From positions 496,001 to 560,000 of the forward strand of contig VTFK01000093.1 in assembly GCA_009617715.1 (NCBI GenBank): 64,000 nt of DNA. The letters are read 5' to 3'. Below, one piece after another: positions 1-12,040 of this stretch (positions are counted from its first letter, which is position 1; the number at the start of each line of letters is the position of its first letter). The stretch is from Plectrocnemia conspersa (Eukaryota > Arthropoda > Insecta > Trichoptera > Polycentropodidae). The notes beneath the pieces are model-generated. The model had not been told where the DNA came from. It saw nothing but the letters and a program-made list of their open reading frames with translations, and made no database searches. A program made the position numbers and the translations under genes.

Positions 1-440
1 CGTCGAACATTACACCTACCAGATGCTAGCAACATTCCAATAAAAGCTTCCATTTCTGCTATTGTTAAACGTTTCTCGTTATCATTGCAGTTGCAGACAT
101 AATTGGTTAGCATGTGTTACAATTTCTTCAAGCATATATGTGGTAATGAAGAGGTCGAAAGCAGATCTTGTCGTCGAAATATTGTTAGTGTCTACTCTAA
201 GACTCGGAGGAGATGTAACAATATTTTGGCTTTTACTTCTAAAAGTAGGCGGAGGGTTCGAATTCCACGTGAACCCACACCTAGAAGCAAACGTCACATT
301 TGCCTCTTCAATATTCTCTTCATTCAAACTTTCACTTTCCGACTCGTGTTCTATAATATGTTATCTTCCACAACAGAATTATCGGATCCCAGTACCTCAA
401 ACTCGATGTCACTATCATAATCTTCGTGATCAGAATTATC
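1..440 (-). pseudogene. piggyBac-like transposase remnant (N-terminal part)
   Basis: Read on the minus strand, positions 327 to 82 encode a stretch ending in DLFITTYMLEEIVTHANQL. This resembles the start of the piggyBac transposase core (family pattern: PLELF..FFTDEL...IV..TN). After a stop near position 84 the reading continues in another frame as LTIAEMEAFIGMLLASG, which resembles the next conserved block (LT..EMKAFIGLLL). Upstream, 440-330 reads as an acidic N-terminal segment rich in Asp, Glu and Ser, also interrupted by a stop near 353. The catalytic DDD domain would lie off the left edge. The frame breaks make it a dead copy. Two TTAA-flanked MITEs elsewhere in the window (9432-9599 and 28087-28371) fit the same superfamily. 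Confidence 0.7.
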
Positions 441-480
441 TAGACTTCTAGATCATCTTCCAACAAACTTTCTAAATTTT

Positions 481-1285
481 TATATTGCTTTTGAGGAATT
501 TTATTATTATTGTTTTTACAGGTTACACTAAAAACACTTTATTTATTAAAACTAATAATAAGACGAGAAAACTTCTCACATACCTAAATATTATATAGAT
601 ATATAAAACGATGAATAAAGTAAATTTGCTGTCAACTAAACACCACGCGTGTTGTAGAAACACTAAAAACAGTTATATCTTGCAAGATATCCATTACGTT
701 CTTGGCGACACAAGCAATCATAAGCATCCCAGAGCAATAGGTATATCTCGCTCGCACCCAATCGATGAAATACACAATTTATGCATTTATAACCGTAGGT
801 GTGAGCGAAAAACATATTTTGTCCCAACTGCTCTTCTTGTTATGTTACGAATGCACACAAAAATATCGAAACAATACATTTCATCACAAATGTTTATTTT
901 AAATCCTTATTTATGTATGAAATCTACTAAAAACCATTAAAACATGTGTAACGATTTAATACAGGATTACATATAAAATGAACTTGCTAACAATATTATT
1001 AAAAAAGTTTTAACGAAAAATAGCTAGAGAAAAAAATTATATAGTAAAACTAGCTGTAAATTTCAAATACGATTTTTACGATATATAAATTCAGTCAAGC
1101 AGTATATTTAATATTATGAATAACTTACTGAGTGTGGATTATGTAGATATGAGGACAAATAAAATACTTGTATGGTTGTTTATCAATTTATTTTTTTATT
1201 AATCACAATTAAACTATAACATCAGTTTGTAAATGTGTCTATGTCATTGTTTATGTTTTTGATAAAATTCAACAGGTTACTTAAC
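481..1285. other. No gene recognised
   Basis: AT-rich DNA. A 109-codon open frame at 611-940 on the plus strand (starting MNKVNLLSTKHHACC) has no motif I recognise and no clear splice or promoter context. It could be decayed sequence of the adjacent piggyBac element. Confidence 0.4.
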
Positions 1286-1298
1286 TTTGGGAGATGGT

Positions 1299-1425
1299 AG
1301 GGCTTGCGTATCATGCCTTTTCTTTCTCTAATTTCTCTAGACAACGTCCAGGATGATGACCCTAACATCGGAGATCGAAACGTCGGTAAAAGGGATGAGA
1401 GAGAGGAGAGAGAAAAGGCGCGATC
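1299..1425. repeat. Foldback repeat with conserved hinge, copy 1
   Basis: Purine/pyrimidine inverted arms at 1315-1338 and 1398-1419 (GCCTTTTCTTTCTCT facing AGAGAGAAAAGGC) flank a hinge containing GATGATGACC (1352-1361) and GATCGAAACG (1373-1382). The 13-mer AGGGCTTGCGTAT at 1299-1311 recurs exactly at 49686-49698, where the hinge is present in reverse orientation (49715-49745). This indicates a dispersed foldback-type element; the family is not identified. Confidence 0.55.
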
Positions 1426-1936
1426 CCATCTCTCAAATCTAAATACTGTTAAATGTTGTCTAAAACATTATATATATATATACATACGTACACAAAATAA
1501 AAAAGAAGCATTAGTGACTAGGAAACACAAATAACCTAAAGAAGTTGAACATATAAATTAAATTCATATTTCTTATATAATAACTTCTTAACAACTCAAA
1601 GTAATTATTATAATCGTTTATACTGCATTTTATGTGTGATTTTTTATTTTGGAGTTAATTAACAATTATATTTATAATTAAAGATGCTGCATGAACAAAA
1701 TGATTTACAAAATTGAATCAATTTGAGGTATGAACGTAAATTAAATAAATTACATTTAAAGAATTTTTTACATATATCATTTATAACTTTAATTGTAGTT
1801 GACATCCAGCGGTAATTGTTTATTACCTATAAAATTTCGTTGCAATCCAATATATCTCTATTAAACCCGAAACTTCTTATTTCCAAAATTTGTCATTAAT
1901 TGTTGTTCTGCAACATTTTATAGATTAATTATAATT

Positions 1937-1938
<2 letters not shown>

Positions 1939-2029
<91 letters not shown>
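1939..2029. repeat. (AT)n microsatellite
   Basis: Uninterrupted alternating AT for about 90 bases, directly abutting the palindromic element that starts at 2031. The length of such a tract is likely polymorphic and is also a weak point for assembly. Confidence 0.97.
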
Positions 2030-2030
<1 letters not shown>

Positions 2031-2031
<1 letters not shown>

Positions 2032-2191
2032 CTAAATCTAGGATTCGTCGCTATTAGAGCTTATTGTTCGATACTTCGGCTGCGATGCTTTTGCCAAGGT
2101 CACGAATTTTCTGCAACTGTAACTATGGTTGGAGCATCGCAGCCGAAATATCGAACAGTAAGTTTTAATCGCGACGAATCCCAAGATTTAA
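2031..2191. repeat. Palindromic MITE-like element, copy 1
   Basis: Inverted arms of about 58 bp (2031-2089 and 2132-2191) with few mismatches. Both arms carry GATTCGTCGC, TGTTCGATA and TTCGGCTGCGATGC. The central spacer contains TCACGAATTTTCTGCAACTG. It is much more GC-rich than its surroundings. A diverged, rearranged relative is at about 49968-50060. No coding capacity. Confidence 0.75.
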
Positions 2192-2194
2192 ATA

Positions 2195-3990
2195 ATATTA
2201 ATACTTGCGAACTTCTAAAAAAACATGTATATATATACGTATATCATCATTAAATTATTATTAATTTTCGTCAAAGTCGCACATTTGTAGTAAAAACGAG
2301 GATTTCATTAAGATTAAACAATAAATTTGCATTGACACTAAATACCACATTTGCTTAGACCTGTAAATGATAGCTATTTGCAGGACCTAGGCCTAAGTAT
2401 ATCTAATTTTCTCGCACTCTCGTAGCGTTCAACTCACAGAGAAGTTGGTCATATTTAGTGTTCATATTTCAATAACTAATTAAAACTGCAGTGCTGGATG
2501 TGGTCAAATTTATATACTATGCACACATACTTTGCACCAGACACTTAAATTTTTAAGTTGACCTTGGTTAAATTCACATTTTATTAGGTAAAGCGAGAAA
2601 ATATATACACATAAACTTGATGACAAACTTTGAAATTTAATTCATCTTGTACAATAAATAATCATTCACACTATAAGAATACGTTTGTCACTAAGTTAAT
2701 TTGATACATATGTATAATAACGCGCTGATTTTAGTTGTATCGTTAGTTTTGTTCGCAATGTAGTTTAATATTATTAATTTTTGACAAAATTGTATGATTG
2801 AGCATTGCACATATGAATTCATTTCAAGTAGTTTTGGACTCTGGATTATAATAAATAAATTTCCATATTTATTATAAAAATTGAGTATTTTTGGAAAATT
2901 ATGTATAATAAAAAAGGTGATGTAAAAAGTCAATCGATATAATTAGTTTTTAGTTGGCATAATATCTTTTCGTAATTCCTACGGCGAGGTGTGATGTGTA
3001 GTTAAATATATTTTGCTAGAATTAAATCTGATTATAATTTTTTGCTGTAAAGATTCAATAACCTTATTTAAAAACCCTACACTACACATGCTAGCAAAAA
3101 ACTAATTACAGCAGTTGATTCACTATAGTACTACAATAACAAAACTTACGTTTTGGTAAAATATGCTGAGCATTTTACACTTATAATTTAAAAAATATTA
3201 TTTAAAATCAAGAGCACAAAACTCAGATATAAATGAATTCTATATGTGAAGTGTATCATAGTATATAATAATCAATCCTTAACTCAAATTGAGAATTTTG
3301 TCAAAATTAAAAAAAACATATTGATGATTAAGATCTAAAACAATATTGGGAAAATTAATGATACCACTGAAATAAGCGTGAAAATTTACACATATATCAG
3401 GTGATCTTATTTTTGTGGCTAAAAGTGCAACTTTTAAAACAAAAATGTATATAGTGTAATTGCTTTTATGCTTTTAATATATTATTTTGCTAAAAAATTA
3501 AATACAAAATAATATAAAAGTAATTTTTTATTTTATAATAACATCCAATTCATGTAAAAATAAGAGCTAATATTTGTAAAATTAAATAATAATTAATAAA
3601 AAAACAAGATATGGTGAATAATAGTAAATTTAGATAAATACTCGGATGTAAAATATTTTAAATAAAAATTCATTACCTTAAAATGTAGTTTATATAAAAA
3701 AATATGTTTATGATACAATAACAGTATAAACTTTTTTATAACATAATTGCTTCATAACAAATAAAAAAAAAGTTGTATAAGTGTGTAAAAATATTTTCAT
3801 AATAACATTGAATAATTCACTAATTAGCTATCTATAATGATTTTAATTTTAGGCTATTAAAATATGGTTCCAAATTTTAGAAACATAACTACTGACTGAA
3901 ATTAAAACCGCAATTATTATGTATTTATACATAGAGGCAGTTGATAGCGAAAACATTATTTTAACAATTAAATAGTGTGGAGCAAAACTT
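2195..3990. other. Intergenic AT-rich DNA, no gene seen
   Basis: No open frame with recognisable protein character, no RNA gene and no clear transposon end in this stretch. The 80-codon minus-strand frame at 2691-2933 is low-complexity AT-driven sequence. Confidence 0.5.
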
Positions 3991-3994
3991 ATGA

Positions 3995-4000
3995 TTTATT
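3995..4000 (-). terminator. Candidate Nab2 polyadenylation signal
   Basis: AATAAA on the minus strand, 11 bases past the Nab2 stop codon (4014-4012). In DNA this AT-rich the hexamer occurs often by chance, so the true cleavage site could be further left. Confidence 0.35.
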
Positions 4001-4011
4001 ACAAGTCAAAC

Positions 4012-4226
4012 TTATGTTTGTGGACTTTTCCATTTCAGAGAAGATAAATTTGGGTGGTAAAAGTTACATTCGGTTTTGTTCATACATTTTATGCCAAACT
4101 TACACGCTATTGGATGATACCACTTACAGTCATATTTGGAGCAATTAGGATAATATTTACAAGGTGCCATCGATGTAGGAGTCACCGCCTTGTAATTTAC
4201 AGACGGAACAACGTGGGACGCTAAAA
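4012..4226 (-). CDS. Nab2: Nab2 exon 11: CCCH fingers 4-5 and stop
   Basis: Joined to exon 10 through a split Val codon. Finger 4 is CKYYPNCSKYDCKWYH (C-x5-C-x4-C-x3-H) and finger 5 is CKFGIKCMNKTECNFYH (C-x5-C-x5-C-x3-H). The protein ends KWKSPQT, 12 residues after LSS. In this family the last fingers carry the polyadenosine-binding surface. Confidence 0.9.
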
Positions 4227-7200
4227 CTATAAGCAAATTAACCGTTAGATACGAGATTCATATGAAAAAGTACCATATATATTAATTTCGATCTTTGATT
4301 TTTTCCATATTTCTTTATATAGTTGAGTATGAATAATTAAAAAGAGGGAGAGATAAATATTAATGTTTTGAGAATACCCTGACTGAAATAACTGAAGGTA
4401 AAGAGGAATAATCTGTCAATTATTAAAGAGCAACAGATGGAAAATATGCCTGAAATGATGTTCAAGTTTTTCGGACAATAAATTTTGTAGCCACTAGCTG
4501 TGGTTGAAAACGTTGTGGAAGATCCTAGACAAAATCATGTCAGTTCTTAATTATAGAGGAGGTTCTTTATTTTATGAGGTGGAGGGCCAGCATCAGGCAC
4601 AAATGAGATAGGATAGATCAAGATCTTAAGCGATGAGAACAATAATCCTTACCTAAAGATGGCGGTACTCCAACTTTGGGCTTTTCTTTATGCGAGTACG
4701 GACAGTCTTTTCTTACACAAGTCATGTCAAATTTGCACGGTGGATGAGTGTATAGACATTTGTCGCCATATACGCAAGTCGGAAACGTTTTGCAAGTGCT
4801 GTTAATCTTGATAGCGGACGGATGATAAAATTCGCATGAATTTCCAAGTTTGCAGTCGGGAAAAAAAGCGACAACGTTCACGTACGCTTCGTTGTTGGCG
4901 GTCGGGCAATACTGTAAATTTTAATTCTTTATTACGATGACTCGAGAAACATAAATTTTATGTTAAGATACTCACACGAAGGAACTGAATCATACTTATT
5001 GCCAACAGACAGTCGACTTTTTACGCCGCCATCTGTTTTAATTACCGTAACCTTGGAAGGTTTTACGTCGTCTCTACTGAACACTATAGGAGAACCTTTC
5101 CTTTTTCTCTGAGGCGATGTTACTTTATCTTCCGACGTAATAGCTTTAATTACTTCCAAAGGTTCTGTTTTAACTGGATTTGTAGATGAATTATTTATAT
5201 CATGATTTATAATAACATTATCTTCTTTGTGAATTAAATCAAGTCGAGTAGATTTCTTTTTGTGTATTTTTTCTTTTACTTTTGGCGATTGTTTGCGTTT
5301 ATCTTCTTTTGGTTTGACTTCTTTTAATCCATTATCAGATTCCCGTTCATTCATTTCTAACTTTTTTTCTAAAAATAATTTCTTATTCACACCATCCAAT
5401 GTAACAACAAACTGAGGATTTTCACTGAAAATTAAATTATTTTTTAGACTTTGTGTATTTTAATTTTGGTTTATTGGATTTCGCTATAACAGCGCTGTCA
5501 AACTACCGGCTTGTGAAGTAAATTTGATTTTTACTTGAAATATATTATTTCAAAAATTTTATATGGTTTAGAATACTTTTTATTATTAGTAGTTACAAAT
5601 TATTTTTGACTTTAATTTCTTCGTATAAATGAAATATTCAATGTGACAATTACTGGCCCTTTAATTGGTCTCCGAGATGCTTGCAAAATAAAAAAATGCT
5701 TGACGGGCTAACAGAAGTTGGACAGCGCTGATTTATAATATCCGGTACTAGCTAGTTAGCACGCCGCCACGCCCAAATTTTACGTTTGCGAATTGTCCAT
5801 TTGCTGTTCAAACCCAAACATAACCTAAACGAAGATAATAAAGTTATAAAGGTTAATTTGTTTAGGTTAGGTTTGGGTTTTAACAGCAGCACGGGAAATG
5901 CAGTGTGGAGTAATGACCAATGGCTTTTGAGCATGGCGTTGTGATAATTAACAAGTACCTAATATTCTATAAAAAATTGAGAAAATTTAAGATAAATGCT
6001 TATGTAAAATAAGATTATTTTGAAATATTGCTATTTAAATTTTAAGTGTTGTTTATTCATTTTTTTGGAGTCGATATTATTTAGTTGAAACTCCTACTTG
6101 CATTTAATTTGGAGTATGATGCAGCAAAAGCAAAAAAAAAATGAATGTAAGTATTTGAATAGGCAGAATTGAATTAGTTTGAATGGGTGACATTAACTTT
6201 TAAAATTAACTCTGAGAAAGATCCATTTTTTGTAATGATGAACAATTGAGAGACATTGACTGTCAAAGCTAATCAATAAAACACTGTTCGGATAATCGTA
6301 GATTTGCTACATAAATGTGTACAAATTGACCAAAGCAAAAACAGCACTATCTGTAAGTTTCAATTCACAACTTATTGTTGAAAAATTAAGCAAATTGAAA
6401 TTGGAAACAATACTTAATTACAATATTCCCCTGATCCTTTCAACATAAAGCATTACTTTTTTAATCAAAATAACTACACGGCGTCTAAGATAATAATTTA
6501 TAAAAATATAGAAAGACTTTGAGTGCAGTCTTCTTATAAAACAATCTAATAAATAAGCTACGGTCATTATTTATGTTGTGAGTTCGTTTTTGGTAACAAA
6601 AAAACATCTGCAAAATAATATTTTAAGGGTCAAAAACTGTAAAAAATTTAAATGAATGTCGTATGGTATGGTTAATTAATGTAACTCCGCAAGAATTCAA
6701 ATTTACATTATTTCACAGATCAAAACTGTAGGTTTACTGACACTGTTCCTATATAAATTATACACTTACGTCCGTTTTGATGTATCCGATTTTTTTACAT
6801 CACTCTTCTTAGATATATGAGTAGGAACATAATCCACCGCTTTGCTTATCTCAGATTTAGTGCCGAGAGGTTCCGGCACATATTCGGCGTTTTGACTCTC
6901 GTATTCAAACTCGTCTAGACTCTCAACGTCCATTTCAATCTCAAAATCGGAATTAGAGTCGCCTTTTTTCTTTACATCTATTCTGGTAAGCATTACTAGG
7001 AACTTCGATGATGATCTTTTGTGGTTTTATCCTCCGCATCGGCAGGACAAAGGCTTTCTTTTTTTTAGGCAACTCCGTATTCAGCTTCGGAGGCATCTAA
7101 ATGTTTAATTATATTAGCTGTTAGGTATCGGATATAATTATATTAGTTGTCCTCACCGTGAGTAGTGATTTGTGAGCATCGGCCATTGCTCGAAATAGTA

Positions 7201-10200
7201 AATTAGTGCTTGCCATGATAGCCTGTGGTGGAGGTCTGGGAGGAGCTTTAACAACACTCGCTACAGCTACAGCTGAATTTTTGTTTGATTCCACTGGTTG
7301 TACTGGTACAATTCTAAATTAAAATTTATTTTGTTCAATAATAAGTCATCGAGAATTTTGTTTCATTTTTTTGTTAAATGCTTGATTTAAATAATCTAAT
7401 TGCAAAAAATTATATTTTAATAATAGGGCAGATGCGGAGAATTTTAAATTTACCCAAGACTTTTTCATTGAATATTTAGATTGGATAAATGATTCCAATA
7501 AAAAAATTGAATTAAATCTTGAAAATATGTGTTTCAAAATTCTTAATTTAGACTTTTATATATATATATTTAAAAAGCATTGATCTCATAACTCAATCAA
7601 TTATAGTTGGGTCTAACAGAGAGCTGAAGAAATAAAATATTACCTAGATTCAATCTTCTTCTTTTTTATATTATCATTTTTCTTCTTCTGTTTTTTGTTA
7701 CGAGAATTATCTTTTCTCATCATTAGTCTACTTTTGATAGAAGATATATTAGTTTTCGTTCCTAAATATGATTTGATACTAAGTTTATCTGCGTGTGGTT
7801 CGCTATAAAGGTAACACGTATACATATAATAAGTCTTAAATTATTGAAATATATATTTTAACGAATTTTACCTATTATAATTAGAATCTTCTTTTCAAAT
7901 TATGTTTGGAAGATTTGTTATTTTGATAAGGGTTAACCATATTGACAGTCTTTTCTCTAAAGCCGAGTCTATCTCTAAGAGGTCTTTTGGGTAAATTTAA
8001 CTCTATCTGAGGAAAGTCGGCCTCAGAGCTTTAATAGCTTCTTTTTCAATTCTAGGTCTTGTCGGAGACGGTGCTTCGATTAATTTCCTCGTTGCGCTAT
8101 TAGTCGAATTGATTGTTTTTTTATTTTTTGTTGTCTAAAAAGCAAATATACAAATTATTGATGCAATATTATATTATTTATAAATAAATAAAATATATAC
8201 CGTTAATGCATCTTCTTCAAAGTCGACGTCGATAAAATCTTCAGCTTCCGTCCTAATGTTGATAAAGTCATCGTAATCTAAATTAATAATGTTCGATTCG
8301 TCGGATTTATTTTTCCGGTCCGAATCGGAATTGTTAGATGTTTGTGGTTTCAATTTATGAATATCACTTCTAGATATTAAATCAATTAAATTAGTATTTT
8401 TCACAGCAACGTCGTCGGGGTTAATCTGCAAAACGGTGGCAGGGTCTATGATCGGCAGTCGAGGTTTTCTCGGTGGCGATTCGTCAGTCTTAATAACGGG
8501 CAGTTCTAGATTCAACGATTTGTTGAAGGAGGCAGATTTTGGCAATATTCCGTGACTTTTGAGTATCTGACCTGCAAATACATCCGTTATTGACGGCGAT
8601 GACTCTTTTTCTAAATTCATTAATAGACGCGGAACGTTTGGCGTGATTCTTTCTACTTCTTTGTTTCTATCCGAAGACTTGGAGCGTTTTTCTTTCTTAG
8701 CTTTTTTTAACTTTATCTTTTGCTTCGATTTACTCTTGTCTTTGTCTTTTTTCTTATCTTTCTCTCTCGACGAGTTCGAAGAGCCGCTCTGTTTTGATTT
8801 TAATTTCTTAGCTTCTGCGTTTTGTACTATTATACAAACATATAAAAAAAATGAAAATACATATACACATAGATATAATATATACAAAATAGAAAAACCC
8901 AATTAATTGAAACATTGAAATTCTGGTCCTGATAATAACTTTCATACAAATTCGTACAGATTTTTGCGCTGATGCAAAACATTTATATTAAAAAGAAAAT
9001 TAAAAGCAGATAAGGTAATACTGGGCTTTACCCAGTGTGCCATTGTTATGGAATGTCATGTATGAAGTATTGCATGCAGCAATTTACAGAAGGGACCTAA
9101 AAAGTACTTTTCGTTATAATGATTATTTTTGATACAACAGGTTATAAATATATACATACATATGTATATTAAATATAAAGAAATTTGTGGAAAAAATAAC
9201 TAGCCTGTTGATATTGCTTTAAGATATTCTTATAAAAAAAAGCTTTTCATTGAGCTAGTTCTACTTGATATGTAAATTATATATATCCTTAGTAGGTAGA
9301 AATAAAAAGTATGTAAATGTATGGTAAATGGCACTTCACATTACGACCACTTACGATGCAACTACTATTTGATGGAATACATTTTGTATGTAACCTGTAG
9401 TTATATACAAAGATGATAAAAAAACAGAATTTTAACCCTTTGAGAAGTGAGTTAATTTATACACATTTGATAATTTGTTAGTATACACTTGGGAGTGAGT
9501 TCATTTTACGTATTTTTCCATAATTACTTTTATTGTTATTTTATATTGCACTTAGAGTAAATTATAGAAAAAATATCAGTGATCACCAAAAAGGGTTAAT
9601 GAAACATATTTAATGGCTATTGGCCAATATTATAGCTTTCTTATGGACAAAACTTTCCGCTCAGTTCGAACCTGTTTACAGTTGTTATAAATGGACTTAT
9701 ATATTTCAAATTAACAGGATTTTACTGTTTATGCATAAAATAATATTTACCAATGGTCGTGTTGATAGTAACTTCTTGTAATTTTTGTAGTACTTGATGC
9801 AACCAGCTTACGAAAGCTTCAGTGTTCGAAGATAAGAACAATTGTAGATCTTCTTCCATTTGAGATCTAGTTCTTTTATTGGCTACCATTACCATAACAT
9901 AATCGGGTAGTTCATCATCTATAAGCGTGTTTTAATCAGATTAATAAATTTAGTGTATAGAATAATTTTCATTGAAGAATTTCTCACCAACGTAACATCC
10001 CAGTTCCATTAACTTTGCTTTTATAGCCGACTAGAAATGCAACAGAAATAATTATAAATGTATACAAGATTACTTATCTAAATTATTAAAAACAAAGACT
10101 ATCAGTGTATACATAGCTGTCTGTGTTTACAGGTCACACAGATAGAGAAAAAATGGATTGAAGCAGAATAAATCTTAGCTAAAATTGTAATATTTCGATT

Positions 10201-10576
10201 GAATCCCTAATTGCTGTAATTGTAGTTATTGCAAATAAAATAAATATTTATATAGATAGTTTAGATAAAACACTGTTAATACAATCACTCTAATAACATA
10301 ATGGAAAATAATTAGATCATAGTATGTAAGATAGTAAGGTTTATATTTGACTATTGTATGAGTTGCTAAAAAAAAACCAGCAATATGCTTAGTATTAATA
10401 AATACTAGTAAATACTAGCGTGTCAAATGTAGTTTTTGGTTCCTAGGTAAATTTTCTGGTTTACGTTTGCTTTTTTGCTATAAGTTGAATATTTAATGTT
10501 ATAGTATTATTATAAGTATCACATTATTATGGTTTACCCTCATTTTGAGGCCGACTTCGCTGCCAATCGTCTCCAT
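4012..10576 (-). CDS. Nab2: Nab2 / ZC3H14-type nuclear poly(A) RNA-binding zinc-finger protein, 11 coding exons
   Basis: Family role: a nuclear polyadenosine RNA-binding protein that limits poly(A) tail length and acts in mRNA export. Coding exons (5' to 3'): 10576-10538, 10030-9988, 9918-9751, 8826-8201, 8134-7872, 7802-7644, 7313-7157, 7096-6770, 5424-4976, 4911-4653, 4226-4012. All junctions are GT-AG and phases agree, giving about 900 residues. The N-terminus (METIGSEVGLKM, then AIKAKLMELG, then DDELPDYVMVMVANK) is the PWI-like domain of ZC3H14. The middle is Lys/Ser/Asp-rich and probably disordered. The C-terminus holds five CCCH fingers. The start METIG matches the family start; an in-frame ATG lies 75 bases upstream. 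Four one-base indels (near 8025, 7893, 6966 and 4864) break the frame although exon phases fit once they are corrected. They are either assembly errors or real damage. No paralogue is visible. Confidence 0.9.
4653..4911 (-). CDS. Nab2: Nab2 exon 10: CCCH fingers 1-3, with a homopolymer frame break
   Basis: Finger 2 is CKTFPTCVYGDKCLYTH and finger 3 is CKFDMTCVRKDCPYSH. Finger 1 reads FFPDCKLGNSCEFYH in the long open frame, where its first Cys is absent. The upstream part of the exon, read in the frame demanded by the exon 9 junction (split Leu codon T|TA), gives RERCRFF, which supplies that Cys. The two frames meet at a run of seven A on the plus strand (4861-4867); six would restore a continuous finger. 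The exon ends with GTAAGG. Confidence 0.88.
5801..5889. repeat. Inverted repeat in Nab2 intron 8
   Basis: Arms 5801-5830 and 5860-5889 pair with few mismatches (GCTGTTCAAACCCAAAC facing GTTTGGGTTTTAACAGC) and include the AACCTAAAC / GTTTAGGTT unit. Flanks at about 5745-5800 and 5890-5940 are GC-richer than the rest of the intron and pair only loosely, which fits a small MITE. Confidence 0.55.
8201..8826 (-). CDS. Nab2: Nab2 exon 4: basic and acidic linker
   Basis: This 626-base exon joins exon 3 through a split Val codon (G|TA). It begins QNAEAKKLKSKQSGSSN, then a very Lys-rich run (KDKDKSKSKQKIKLKKAKKE) that could serve as a nuclear localisation signal. A motif RLLMNLEKESSPSITDVFAGQ follows, then an acidic tail ending FEEDALT before the GTATAT donor. 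The minus-strand frame runs on at both sides into the introns; the hydrophobic residues before VQNAEA are intronic, not a signal peptide. Confidence 0.85.
9432..9599. mobile_element. piggyBac-type MITE
   Basis: Flanked on both sides by TTAA (9432-9435 and 9596-9599). Ends are CCCTTTGAGA and its inverted counterpart ...AAAGGG, so the outer six bases are a perfect terminal inverted repeat. TTAA duplication with CCC ends is the piggyBac hallmark. It lies in Nab2 intron 3 and has no coding capacity. Confidence 0.65.
9751..10576 (-). CDS. Nab2: Nab2 exons 1-3: PWI-like N-terminal domain
   Basis: Exon 1 (10576-10538) encodes 13 residues ending KMR and joins in phase 0 to exon 2 (10030-9988, starting SAIKAKLMELGCYV). 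Exon 2 joins through a split Asp codon to exon 3 (9918-9751), which carries DELPDYVMVMVANK, QMEEDLQLFL and FVSWLHQVLQKLQ. These blocks align by eye to the vertebrate ZC3H14 N-terminus (ELPDY.MVMVANK, WLH.VL.KL), a fold used for mRNA-export contacts. All three exons are unbroken, in contrast to exons 5, 8 and 10. Confidence 0.9.
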
Positions 10577-10639
10577 TCTGAAGATTAAGGGACGGCCTAC
10601 CACCGGTGTCAGAGCAATTTGTTTGGAAATAACACGCAT

Positions 10640-12040
10640 AAATTTGACCATGCTATTTCAATATTATTAATTTTAATTTTCACTTTAAATCATTCATTTT
10701 CAAATGTATTAGTAATTACATAACTGAGATTTTTTATCTTGTCATCCGATGAAAATATTTTATTAGATTATTTTCAAAATTGTCTTTAATTATATGTAAT
10801 TTTGCATGCCCATTAAGTAGCATCCAGGACACGAGCTATGTCTGCTCATCACTCACTCATCACATAAATTTTGAGCTAATATTACCAATTGTTTAAAATT
10901 ATTATATACGTAAATCATTAGGCACTTGTGTGTTTTCTTAGTTGCATGCGGTCGTGTGTTGTAGTGTTAAAATGTAACATTGCCTCAATTTTCATTTTCT
11001 AAATAAATTTAAATTAAATATTTTTGTAACTTATGTACTGTTCAGATTTATGTTTATTATTACGGCAAAGAGGCGTAAATAAACCTAAGCTTGAAACTCG
11101 CTCCCAGTTTTATACCGATGGCTTCTGTAATATATATATGGGGGGTAAGCCTATTTGTTGTCAAACATTTAGAAAGACGAAAAAAAGTGTTTCGTTGGTC
11201 CTTCGATCTACGATAAGACGGCTTTTCCTCGTTAGGTAAAGTCATACGCGTAAAATGAAAATCCTCGACTTTTATAAACATGTGTATTTAAATTAAAATT
11301 TAATACATTGTCGATGATAGTCTCGATTGTTTATTATTAAGGTTGAAAATGGCATTTTATTCATTAATACGATAATTCGTCATAGTTTATATTGCCAGGT
11401 TAACAGCATGCGAAGATAGCCAGTAATTGAAAATAATATGAACCTTTTACAATCTGTTGTAAAAGGTAATTTTCATAAGTTAAGTACAGCTCTTCTAATT
11501 GAGCAATAATATACTTTACATGCGATCTTTAATAGGTGAAACCATTGTGGTCGCTTATCGAATGCCGGCAAAGATACGAGTAACAATACTGAACGAGGCA
11601 ATAAATTTCAAAGATCATAAATAAATAGGTAATTACTGCGGCTAGCTAGTTTTAGTAATTGTAATTAATACGAATTGTTTTTGAAAATCTGCGTAGCCAT
11701 TATATGTTTATTATATATGCTCCGAAATGATGATTTCTCTAGTGTTTTGTTTGGAAAAGACATTTGGTCGATTTCTACTGTGCATTTATGTAATATGTGC
11801 AGCAATTGGGATTATAATTGATGATATATTTTTTGCCACAGAGATTTAATTCAAATTGAATGTAAAAATATGGCACAACTCTGCAGTCGTAAAAATGATA
11901 AAATCTACTTAAATTTGCAGTTATTCCACGTGTCAGCATCCTGGATAATTGTATAAGTATTATATCAAGGACACTTCTACTTAATTCGAAGACGATACAG
12001 TTACAGAGGATACTGTATATATGATACTAAGGTATAAAAT
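10640..12040. other. Region upstream of Nab2; no confident gene
   Basis: Presumably holds the Nab2 promoter and 5' UTR, but I cannot place a start site. At 11281-11060 (minus) there is an open frame with MTLPNEEKPSYRRSKDQ, somewhat richer in charged residues than random AT-rich frames here. I do not recognise it. It could be an exon of an unknown gene or part of a repeat. Confidence 0.3.

Noticed and set aside
5860..5880. Telomeric TTAGG array
   Set aside because: Only isolated AGGTTAGG words, no tandem array.
8827..8902. Signal peptide at the start of the long minus-strand frame (MGFSILYILYLCVYV)
   Set aside because: It lies upstream of the exon 4 acceptor (ATAATAG) and is intronic; exon 3 joins in phase at VQNAEAKK.
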